DNA from: an uncultured Alphaproteobacteria bacterium
Lineage (GTDB): Bacteria > Pseudomonadota > Alphaproteobacteria > RF32 > CAG-239
NCBI GenBank assembly: GCA_934270475.1
Contig: CAKQPS010000001.1
Span: 124,001-188,000, forward strand
Length of the DNA stretch: 64,000 nt
Direction of reading: 5' to 3'
Below the pieces are notes generated by a model, which made no database searches, was not told where the DNA came from, and was given only the letters and a program-made list of their open reading frames with translations. Position numbers and translations under genes: made by a program. Below are positions 57,761 through 64,000 of this stretch, one piece after another; the first letter of the stretch is position 1; every line of letters begins with the position of its first letter.

Positions 57761-59197
57761 ATGTGGCAGCCTGTTTTTATGATAAGCGGCTATATACTGG
57801 GCATTTTAGGCTTGATTATGCTGGTGCCGGCAGGTTTGGATTTTGCTGAAAATAAAGAGGTTGTATCACCGTTTGTTCCGGCGGCGGTAATAACTGTTTT
57901 TTTAGGGCTTTCCTTGTTTTTGGCAAACTATACCAAGGTAGAAAAAATTTCATTGAAACAAGCTTATTTGGTTACTTCGGTAAGCTGGTGTATTGTCGGG
58001 GCGTTTGCCACGCTTCCTTTTTTGTTTTTTAACCAAAGCTATGCCTTTGTCGATGTGTTTTTTGAAACGGTTTCCGGTGTTACGGGAACAGGGGCGACAA
58101 TTCTTTCAGATGTGGAAAGTCTGCCTCATTCCATTTTATTATGGCGCTCTATTTTGAATTTGCTCGGCGGCTTGGGAATTGTGATTTTCGCAGTGGCGCT
58201 GCTGCCGTTTTTAGGTATTGGCGGCATGCGGATATTTCAGCGTGAAAATTCAGATTCCAATGATAAATTTATGCCTAAGTTCAGTTATATTGCCAAGCGG
58301 ATAGTTTTTGTATATACGGCGCTTGTCATAATCTGCACCGTGTCTTTATTTTGGTGCGGAATGGATTGGTTTGATGCGGTTAACCACGCTATGTCGGCAA
58401 TCGGCACCGGCGGCTTTTCTACCAAAAACAACTCCGTAGAGGCGTTTAACAGTATTTCAATAGAAGTAGTTCTAATGCTTTTTATGTTGGCAGGCTCTTT
58501 GCCTTTAACTTTTTATATTTTGTTGTTCCGGCATGGCGAAGCGAATAAAAACTATCAGGTTTCGGTCTTTTTGAAAGCGGTTTTTTATTGCGGTTTATTT
58601 GTCAGTCTTTATTTGTTTGCAACATCTGATTATTCTTTGGTACAGAGTTTGAGATACAGCTTTTTCAACGTTATTTCGGTGATGACAACCACTGGACTTT
58701 CCTCGGCGAATTTTGTGGAGTGGGGCGTATGGACCAGCGCGGTGTTTATGCTGCTTTCATTAAGCGGCGGGTGTACGGGCTCGACCAGCGGTTCAATTAA
58801 AATTTTTCGCTGGCAGGTTATTTATGCCTATTTGCATAAATATGTATTGTCTATGGTTGAGCCGAATCGCGTTATTCCTTTGAAAGTCGGCAGTATAAAT
58901 CCGCCGCAGAATGTGATTACATCTGTGTTTGTCTATGTTTTTTCTTTTATTATAAGCATATTGCTGATAGGTGCGGTAATCAGCCTGTGCGGGGTGGATT
59001 TGAATACTTCTTTGGCAGCAAGCGTTGCCTGCATGACAAACGTTGGTGTCGGCAGCGTGGAAATAATCGGACCAAATGGAAATTATGCATTCTTTTCTGC
59101 TCCGGTTAAATATATCCTATGTTTCGCCATGCTGCTGGGGCGTTTGGAAGTGATAACCGTAATGGTTATTTTTACCCGTTCATTTTGGCGCAGCTGA
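57761..59197 (+). CDS. trkH: Potassium uptake protein TrkH
   Basis: 478 residues with about ten membrane segments and the four half-helix P-loops of the Trk/Ktr channel family: SGVTGTGATILSD, AIGTGGFSTKNNS, MTTTGLSSANF and MTNVGVGSVEIIGP, each with the filter glycine. It imports K+ at the inner membrane, gated by a TrkA-type RCK protein that is not in this window. Eight bases after the SNase-like gene's end lies AAGGAAATGTTTTC as ribosome site. The last 18 bases overlap the convergent RHH gene. Confidence 0.93.
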   Translation: MWQPVFMISGYILGILGLIMLVPAGLDFAENKEVVSPFVPAAVITVFLGLSLFLANYTKVEKISLKQAYLVTSVSWCIVGAFATLPFLFFNQSYAFVDVFFETVSGVTGTGATILSDVESLPHSILLWRSILNLLGGLGIVIFAVALLPFLGIGGMRIFQRENSDSNDKFMPKFSYIAKRIVFVYTALVIICTVSLFWCGMDWFDAVNHAMSAIGTGGFSTKNNSVEAFNSISIEVVLMLFMLAGSLPLTFYILLFRHGEANKNYQVSVFLKAVFYCGLFVSLYLFATSDYSLVQSLRYSFFNVISVMTTTGLSSANFVEWGVWTSAVFMLLSLSGGCTGSTSGSIKIFRWQVIYAYLHKYVLSMVEPNRVIPLKVGSINPPQNVITSVFVYVFSFIISILLIGAVISLCGVDLNTSLAASVACMTNVGVGSVEIIGPNGNYAFFSAPVKYILCFAMLLGRLEVITVMVIFTRSFWRS

Positions 59198-59401
59198 TTT
59201 TTGCTGATAATATTTCAAAACATATAAACGCAGAGCGCTGCATAAATTAGAAGAGGTGCGTTCGCTGTCGATTATTGTAATCAGCCGGTTTAAGCTGATT
59301 TGCTGTTCGTCGGCAATAGACTGCAAAGCGTCATAAAATTCTTTTTCCAAACAAATGCTGGTGGCGTGCCTGCCGGCAATTACAACGGATTTTTTAATCA
59401 T
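59180..59401 (-). CDS. Ribbon-helix-helix protein (RHH_4 type)
   Basis: 73 residues. The pattern VIAGRHATSICLEKEFYDALQSIADEQQISLNRLITIIDSERTSSNLCSALRLYVLKYY is the RHH_4 family, in which a beta-strand plus two helices form a DNA-binding dimer. It is nearly confined to alphaproteobacteria and is often beside SspB, as here. Regulatory target is unknown. The ATG overlaps the sspB stop by one base; the gene ends inside trkH. Confidence 0.85.
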   Translation of the reverse strand: MIKKSVVIAGRHATSICLEKEFYDALQSIADEQQISLNRLITIIDSERTSSNLCSALRLYVLKYYQQKSAAPK

Positions 59402-59859
59402 TATTTTTTGCGGTAGCTGTCAAAAGAAATAACCTGAGCATCGCCGGAGGCTGCGGATTGCGGAGCCGCAGAATTGTTGGCGGTCGGTGTATTGCCTTCA
59501 TCAAGCGTGAAACTCAAGCCGAATTTGGCGTAAGGGTCGGCAAAATAGGTTATGGCGTCATAAGGAATGGTGATGGTCTGCGGAATGCCGCCAAAGCTTA
59601 AATCCACAGAAAAACTGTTATGGCGAACCACTAGATTTTCAAACTGGTTCTGCAATACAATGGTCATGGTGTCAGGATATTGCACTTGCAGGTTTTTAGA
59701 AATTATGGTGCCGGGGAAATTGGTTTTAAAAGTGATGTAAAAATGGTTTTCTCCAGGCAAACCTTGTTCTTCCACAATTTTCAGGGCATAATAAACCACA
59801 CTGCGCAAAGATTTTTCTACCAGTTCATCATAATCTATTTTTTCTACAAAGTTTACCAT
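59401..59859 (-). CDS. sspB: ClpXP adaptor SspB family protein
   Basis: 152 residues. The family pattern ALKIVEEQGLPGENHFYITFKTNFPGTIISKNLQVQYPDTMTIVLQNQFENL and FGGIPQTITIPYDAITYFADPYAKFGLSF marks alphaproteobacterial SspB, which delivers ssrA-tagged proteins to ClpXP. A disordered Ala/Asn tail leads to the C-terminal ISFDSYRKK ClpX-binding peptide. It lies immediately next to, and in line with, the tmRNA gene whose tag it would recognise. Confidence 0.9.
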   Translation of the reverse strand: MVNFVEKIDYDELVEKSLRSVVYYALKIVEEQGLPGENHFYITFKTNFPGTIISKNLQVQYPDTMTIVLQNQFENLVVRHNSFSVDLSFGGIPQTITIPYDAITYFADPYAKFGLSFTLDEGNTPTANNSAAPQSAASGDAQVISFDSYRKK

Positions 59860-59884
59860 TACATCACCTAAAAAATAAAATTTA

Positions 59885-60188
59885 GGGTCTCTCTGTTGCT
59901 GGGCGACCCCGACCCCACTTTTGCCTAACCAAAGGCAGAAGAATTTAAGTTTGTTACTTTAGCTTAATTAAGCAGCTACAGCAACTGGTGCAAAATTATC
60001 ATTTGCATTCATTTAAATTTGAACCGATAACGGTGGTATCTCACCGAACACAACACATATCTTTACTATACACTGTCGAGCCTAGTTCACCCCCGTAAAA
60101 TTGGTGGAGGTGCCGGGTACTGCCCCCGGGTCCAATGTACCTATTTCATAAGGCTTCTGGTGTCATAGTCAGCAAGCTGACGCCTTAT
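59885..60188 (-). ncRNA. ssrA: tmRNA (ssrA), permuted two-piece type
   Basis: Minus strand. The acceptor piece comes first: CCGGGGGCAGTACCCGG (T-arm) followed by CACCTCCACCA at about 60110. After a seven-base linker comes the coding piece GGGGGTGAACTAGGCTCGACAG, the usual 5' end of tmRNA. The tag reads ANDNFAPVAVAA then TAA (60006 to 59968). The 5' end has an ATAAGGC/GCCTTAT stem (60148-60154/60182-60188); the 3' end closes near a GGGTC/GACCC stem. This circular permutation is the alphaproteobacterial arrangement. Exact mature ends are not determined. Confidence 0.93.
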
Positions 60189-60216
60189 AATATAGCGGTT
60201 TTTTAAAAAAATTCAA
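60189..60216 (-). promoter_or_regulatory. Promoter of tmRNA
   Basis: Minus strand: -35 TTGAAT (60216-60211), 16-base spacer, -10 TATATT (60194-60189), directly ahead of the acceptor-piece stem. Confidence 0.65.
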
Positions 60217-60513
60217 GTTTTATAAATTGGAATGTTTATTTATAAAATAGTAAAGTAAAATTACGACAAATCAATTGGTTAAGCTCTGTCAAGATTTAAA
60301 TTTTCGGCGAATCGGACTCTTTTTACTGGATTTTTGAAAAAATAGGTGCTATATGACTCAACGTTTAATCGTTCGTTAAGGTTTTTTAATGAAGGGTTAA
60401 AAGTGTTTAACGCCTCTTGGCTTGACTGCATTGAATTGCAAAAAACAGCAGAAATTCTTAAAAGATGGGACGCTGTTTGTCGGTGAAGCGGCATTATAGG
60501 ATGACACCTTATC
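60217..60513. other. Intergenic region before the lytic transglycosylase gene
   Basis: About 300 bases without a supported gene. Short frames occur on both strands, none with a ribosome site and a recognisable product. It must contain the promoter of the gene at 60514; I see no clear consensus. AGGA at about 60499 may serve as its ribosome site. Confidence 0.6.
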
Positions 60514-61122
60514 GTGTTTAATAAATTTTGTTTTTTGTTAATCAGCGTGTTCGTGCTTTTCAGCAATGCGATTTATGCAAATGGTGACGCTGATATGCTG
60601 CCGGTAAAAGAGTTTGTTAATGACGGTGCTCTTTGTTCTGTGGCTGCTAAAGAAGCAGGTAATGAATACGGCGTTGATTTTGATTTGCTGCAAACCATTT
60701 CAGCGGTGGAAAGCGGCAGATGGGATAATTTGCAAAACAGATATGTGGCTTGGCCATGGACAGTTAATGTAAAAGGAAAAGGCTATTATTTTGCCTCACG
60801 CGAAGACGCTGTGCGCGCTGTAAAAAAATTTCAGGCACAGGGAATTGAAAGTATTGACGTGGGCTGTATGCAAATTAACTTAAAATATCACGGAGAAGCA
60901 TTTAATTCCGTTGATGAAGCAATAGATCCTTCCAATAACGTGAAATACAGCGCTAAATTTTTGCGTACATTGTACAGCAAGCACGGACAAAATTGGAAGA
61001 AGGCTGCCAAACGCTATCATTCGGGTAATCCGGAAAAAGGTGAGGCTTATACCAAACGTTTGGAAAGTCGTTTTGAAAAATATAAGGTAGCTGGATTGAC
61101 CGTAAGTTCTAAATTGTTTTGA
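60514..61122 (+). CDS. Lytic transglycosylase, SLT domain, GTG start
   Basis: 202 residues with a Sec signal peptide (FCFLLISVFVLFSNAIYANG, cleaved about 23). The SLT fold follows: LQTISAVESGRW with the catalytic Glu, WPWTVNVKGKGYYFA, DVGCMQINLKYHGEAF, NVKYSAKFLRTLYSKHGQNWKKAAKRYHSG. It cleaves peptidoglycan glycan strands in the periplasm; such small SLT proteins often serve secretion systems or flagella. The start codon is GTG; no ATG in frame precedes it. It shares a transcript with the acyl-ACP thioesterase 11 bases on. Confidence 0.9.
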   Translation: MFNKFCFLLISVFVLFSNAIYANGDADMLPVKEFVNDGALCSVAAKEAGNEYGVDFDLLQTISAVESGRWDNLQNRYVAWPWTVNVKGKGYYFASREDAVRAVKKFQAQGIESIDVGCMQINLKYHGEAFNSVDEAIDPSNNVKYSAKFLRTLYSKHGQNWKKAAKRYHSGNPEKGEAYTKRLESRFEKYKVAGLTVSSKLF

Positions 61123-61133
61123 TGTAGAAAAAT

Positions 61134-61877
61134 ATGATTACTACTAAATATAAAAAAGAATATGTTGTAAAAAGCTATGAAGCCGATTGTCATGGCTTTT
61201 TACGGCTTTTAACCTTGATGAATCTGCTGCAGGACGCGGCAACCGAAAGCGCAAATATTTTAGGCTTTGGGTTTGAAAAATGTGCCGGATTGGGGCTGAC
61301 TTGGTTTGGTTCGGACTATTTTATTCAAATTGACCGGCTGCCTAAAATGGGCGAAAGTTTTGTTATAGAAACTTGGCCGGCAGAAACCAAACTGTGGGGC
61401 GCGATTCGTGATTTTTTGATATATGACGACAACGGCAAAGTTATTATCAAAGTCAGCAGTCAGTGGGTGCTGATAGATATTGCCAGAAAGCGTCCGGCGA
61501 TGCTCAGCAAATATTTTCCGGATTATACTCCGCTGAATGAGCGCGCTTTGCCGATTGATTTTATGAAAATCAAAGAGCCGGATAATTTTGAGCGCGAAGA
61601 TGAGTTTAATGTTCGTTTTGACGATATAGATATCAATAACCATGTAAACAACGCCATTTATCCGCTGTGGGCAAGCGAATGTGCTGAAACGGACTTTAGA
61701 TTAACGCATATTCCAGCAGAAATTGAAATAAATTTCAAAAAAAGCGCAGTTTACGGAGATAAAATTGCGGTTTTAACGGCTAAAGACGGGGAAGACACAT
61801 TCCATTCCATTCGCGAATCCGATAAAACAACCGAATTATCACGCTGTCGGATTAAATGGCGTAAAATTACATTATAG
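61134..61877 (+). CDS. Acyl-ACP thioesterase
   Basis: 247 residues of a double-hotdog thioesterase. The N-terminal hotdog has SYEADCHGFLRLLTLMNLLQDAATESA and the WFGSDYFIQIDRLPKMGESFVIETWP segment; the C-terminal one has FDDIDINNHVNNAIYPLWASEC, with the Asn-His catalytic pair. FatA/FatB-type enzymes release fatty acids from ACP. The short gap to the SLT gene suggests one unit. Chain-length preference cannot be inferred. Confidence 0.87.
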   Translation: MITTKYKKEYVVKSYEADCHGFLRLLTLMNLLQDAATESANILGFGFEKCAGLGLTWFGSDYFIQIDRLPKMGESFVIETWPAETKLWGAIRDFLIYDDNGKVIIKVSSQWVLIDIARKRPAMLSKYFPDYTPLNERALPIDFMKIKEPDNFEREDEFNVRFDDIDINNHVNNAIYPLWASECAETDFRLTHIPAEIEINFKKSAVYGDKIAVLTAKDGEDTFHSIRESDKTTELSRCRIKWRKITL

Positions 61878-62343
61878 TCAGCGGCAGTAAAGCTTTGCGC
61901 GGAGCAATATTTTGCTTTAGAACCGCATGAAAAATTGGGTAGGCTCGTTCACATTCGGTGAGCGCGATGTTTATAACCTGCTGAAGCTTGCCGCTAAAGT
62001 TAAATTCATCGGCATCAATAAAGAGCGAATGCTTGAAAACAGGCATTTTCATTTCTTCCCAATACGAGAAATAGCCAACCCATAAGTCCTCATTTAAGAG
62101 GGCAAGCAGCTCAAAAATGCTGGGCAGATTTACATTGACAGGCTCAAGATTCAACAGGCAGGAAATGTGCAGGCAGTTCATATTTTCTTCCCAAGCAAAA
62201 AACAACAGCATATTGTCCCATTTGCCGGCAACCTCAATGACAATTTCATGTGAATTGCGGCGTTCTGTTGTATATTGCCGATTGGCAAACAGACATTCGA
62301 TGTCGTCCAATGGGTTATATTTATATAATTTTTGCGCCAGCAT
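61867..62343 (-). CDS. YbjN-domain protein
   Basis: 158 residues, start at the ATG at 62343 (AAAAGGA six bases upstream); an ATG at 62367 is possible but lacks a site. Patterns NPLDDIECLFANRQYTTER, WEENMNCLHISCLLNLE, ALLNEDLWVGYFSYWEEMKMPVFKHSLF and ERAYPIFHAVL match the alphaproteobacterial YbjN-domain family. Its molecular function is unknown. The end overlaps the thioesterase end by 11 bases in a convergent arrangement. Confidence 0.85.
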   Translation of the reverse strand: MLAQKLYKYNPLDDIECLFANRQYTTERRNSHEIVIEVAGKWDNMLLFFAWEENMNCLHISCLLNLEPVNVNLPSIFELLALLNEDLWVGYFSYWEEMKMPVFKHSLFIDADEFNFSGKLQQVINIALTECERAYPIFHAVLKQNIAPRKALLPLTIM

Positions 62344-62572
62344 GCCAAATCCTTTTGAAAAATACATCTTAAAATTGGCACATTAGTTTGGCAAAATACA
62401 ATTAACTTTAGCAAGTTTTCCACTTTTTTTATTTTTTACGAATTTTGCAAAAAAATAAATTACATTATATCAAAGAGATAAAAATTTGGGGTGTTTATAA
62501 TTTTTTTTAAATGTGGATTATCTGATTTTTGTTAATATACTTTTAAGCAATAATAAAAAACAGAGGGATAGT

Positions 62573-63367
62573 ATGATTGGTTTGGCATATCCGGAGATTT
62601 CTCCGATAATTTTTCAAATAGGACCATTTGCTTTGCGGTGGTATTCTATGGCTTATTTAGTAGGAATTTTGGCGGCTTGGTGGCTGGCGGCAAAAAGAAT
62701 AAAGAAATATCAAATATCCCTGACTAAAAATAATTTGGAAGATATTGTTTTTTACTTTACCTTGGGAATTATTTTTGGCGGTCGCTTGGGCTATGTCTTG
62801 GCTTATGGCTCTGGTCAGTTTTGGCAGAATCCTTTAGAGATTTTTGCGGTTTGGCACGGCGGAATGTCGTTTCACGGCGGAATTATCGGGGTGATTATAG
62901 CCATGCTTTTGGTTTCGCTCAAATTAAAATTTTCATTTTTGCGTTTAACTGATTTAGCGGCTCCGCTGGTGCCAATCGGCATATTTTTAGGGCGGCTGGC
63001 TAATTTTGTAAACGATGAATTATGGGGCAGAGTTACCGATGTGGCTTGGGCGGTTCGCTTTCCGCACGGAGGCTATCTGCCGCGTCACCCGTCGCAGCTT
63101 TATGAGGCTTGCTTAGAAGGAATTTGTTTGTTTGTTGTGCTTAATTTGCTGTGGCAGAACAAATGGTGTCGCGAGCGGAAAGGATTTATTTCCGGAGCGT
63201 TTCTTTTGGGTTACGCCTTGTGCCGTTTGGTGGTTGAGCAATTTAGAGAACCGGACGAGCAGCTTGGTTTTTTGTGGGGCGGTCTGACGATGGGGCAGCT
63301 GCTTTCCCTGCCGGCTTTTATCGGCGGGCTGTATTTATTGATTGCCGCCAAGCCGCAGAAAAATTAA
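62573..63367 (+). CDS. lgt: Prolipoprotein diacylglyceryl transferase
   Basis: 264 residues with seven predicted membrane segments. Signature stretches: LRWYSMAYLVGILAAWW, IFGGRLGYVL, VWHGGMSFHGGIIG (active-site histidine region), GIFLGRLANFVNDELWGR and PSQLYEACLEG. Lgt transfers a diacylglyceryl group from phosphatidylglycerol to the lipobox cysteine, the first step in making the several lipoproteins listed above. The ATG at 62573 follows GAGGGATAGT; a longer frame starts in the promoter region. Its last four bases overlap the convergent neighbour. Confidence 0.97.
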   Translation: MIGLAYPEISPIIFQIGPFALRWYSMAYLVGILAAWWLAAKRIKKYQISLTKNNLEDIVFYFTLGIIFGGRLGYVLAYGSGQFWQNPLEIFAVWHGGMSFHGGIIGVIIAMLLVSLKLKFSFLRLTDLAAPLVPIGIFLGRLANFVNDELWGRVTDVAWAVRFPHGGYLPRHPSQLYEACLEGICLFVVLNLLWQNKWCRERKGFISGAFLLGYALCRLVVEQFREPDEQLGFLWGGLTMGQLLSLPAFIGGLYLLIAAKPQKN

Positions 63368-64000
63368 GCCTTGGTAACGATATTGCAGTTAAAGCGATAG
63401 GCTTTTTGCAGAGAGGTGTGAGCTCTAGAAGTTACGCTGGTGGCGTTTAAGTCTAAGCGGGTTTTTTCGGAGACGCTGACCGATATGGTTATTTTTATGC
63501 TCTTTCCGTTTGAAAAGATAAATTCTGAAGCCGCTATAACGTGGCGCACGTTTTCCGCATATTCCATAACATGCTTGGCGTCTTCATTTTGAAAAACCAT
63601 AATCAGCTCTGGTGTTTGAGCATAGCGGTAAACGGAAATATTATAAGGAAATTCAATTATGCGGTTTACCAGCATTTGCTCTAACTCGCGCATTTTGCGC
63701 TCGCCCAAAACTTTTTGCAGTTTGTCGCTGTTGTCTATGCAGAACAAGCCGATAGTGTATTTATATTTAAATTTGTTATTGTTAGCGCAGGATAAATAGG
63801 CGTTATAGCTGCCGACATTTTCTAGAACATCGTAATTATATTGATGATAGAGGTCTAAGATGGTGGTGCAGCACAAAATCAGGGCAAAACTTAAAAAGAA
63901 GGTGGTTGTTCCCGAGGCGGAACTTGAATACAACAATCCTAAAAATAAGCAGGTGTCAGCATATAAAAGTCCAGTGTTAAGGTGAGTGTTTTTGAAACTG
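63364..64000 (-). CDS. Membrane protein with degenerate GGDEF-like domain (5' end beyond right edge)
   Basis: The frame is open from the right edge to the TAA at 63364, about 211 visible residues; a TTG start at 63936 seen inside is not credible because the frame continues upstream through hydrophobic residues (LLYADTCLFLGLLY). Hydrophobic segments occupy the visible N-terminal 60 residues. A C-terminal alpha/beta domain (YKYTIGLFCIDNSDKLQKVLG, ISVYRYAQTPELIMVF, KITISVSVSEKT, AHTSLQKAYRFNCNIV) follows the order of a GGDEF domain, but the RYGGDEF site reads RYAQTPE, so diguanylate cyclase activity is not expected. Confidence 0.7.
   Translation of the reverse strand, partial: SFKNTHLNTGLLYADTCLFLGLLYSSSASGTTTFFLSFALILCCTTILDLYHQYNYDVLENVGSYNAYLSCANNNKFKYKYTIGLFCIDNSDKLQKVLGERKMRELEQMLVNRIIEFPYNISVYRYAQTPELIMVFQNEDAKHVMEYAENVRHVIAASEFIFSNGKSIKITISVSVSEKTRLDLNATSVTSRAHTSLQKAYRFNCNIVTKA

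Noticed and set aside
60279..60566. A 95-codon minus-strand frame before the lytic transglycosylase
   Set aside because: It overlaps the SLT gene start, lacks a ribosome site and shows no recognisable features.
1..64000. CRISPR array or rRNA genes
   Set aside because: No series of regularly spaced short repeats and no rRNA-like stretches were seen on reading through the window.

Overview
The window reads as a chromosomal stretch of an AT-leaning alphaproteobacterium. The evidence is: a circularly permuted, two-piece-type tmRNA gene with tag ANDNFAPVAVAA (59885-60188, minus); a lexA promoter carrying the alphaproteobacterial SOS operator GAAC-N7-GAAC; and alphaproteobacterial-type SspB, RHH_4, CarD, YbjN, ELM1 (DUF1022) and Tim44-like proteins. 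Pyruvate phosphate dikinase, an acyl-ACP thioesterase and a probable RquA (rhodoquinone) methyltransferase fit an anaerobic or micro-oxic, possibly gut-associated lifestyle. That lifestyle, and any naming of the organism, is inference.

Layout. 1-7.4 kb (mostly minus): a DnaJ/CbpA co-chaperone with a truncated DUF1349 gene, two small exported proteins, an ELM1-like protein, and yejA-yejB without yejE/yejF. 7.5-9.9 kb (plus): accA, lexA and a pilin-like membrane protein. 9.9-16.2 kb (minus): a deoxyinosine-type DNA glycosylase, a porin, ppdK, carD, trmL and secB. 16.3-18.6 kb (plus): Tim44-like, mltA and Smr genes, overlapping. 18.6-29.9 kb (almost all minus): a metalloprotease-like gene, then a compact chain secA, pilin-like, serS, HD phosphohydrolase, HAD phosphatase, unknown, M49-like peptidase, membrane protein and a small lipoprotein. 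30-33 kb: a PpiC foldase, a divergent acyl carrier protein, fabG and fabD. 33.2-48.2 kb: ftsK, lepA, cmk, rsmE, a LuxR-type response regulator, the RquA-like gene, lysS and a polysaccharide deacetylase, mixed with lineage-specific exported proteins.

48.2-51.8 kb is the accessory part. tRNA-Glu(TTC) is followed by an 86-bp direct repeat flanking a GC-rich 101-bp spacer, then four unrecognised genes. One of them (50465-51373) has codon use clearly unlike its surroundings. 51.8-55.1 kb holds a lone VirB8-like gene, a divergent TolC-like lipoprotein with a C-terminal Ig/cadherin-like domain, and a structured intergenic region encoding a 23-residue, very hydrophobic peptide that resembles type I toxin peptides. 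55.2-64 kb: metG, a protein with a degenerate SNase-like domain, trkH, an RHH protein, sspB, tmRNA, a lytic transglycosylase, an acyl-ACP thioesterase, a YbjN-like protein, lgt and a truncated membrane protein with a degenerate GGDEF-like domain.

Most genes belong to the core machinery of translation, secretion, fatty-acid and envelope biogenesis. The best candidates for something new are the small hydrophobic peptide locus, the foreign gene and repeat cluster after tRNA-Glu, the two PilS-like proteins without a recognisable prepilin site, and the TolC-Ig/VirB8 pair. No CRISPR array, transposase, integrase or rRNA was seen.
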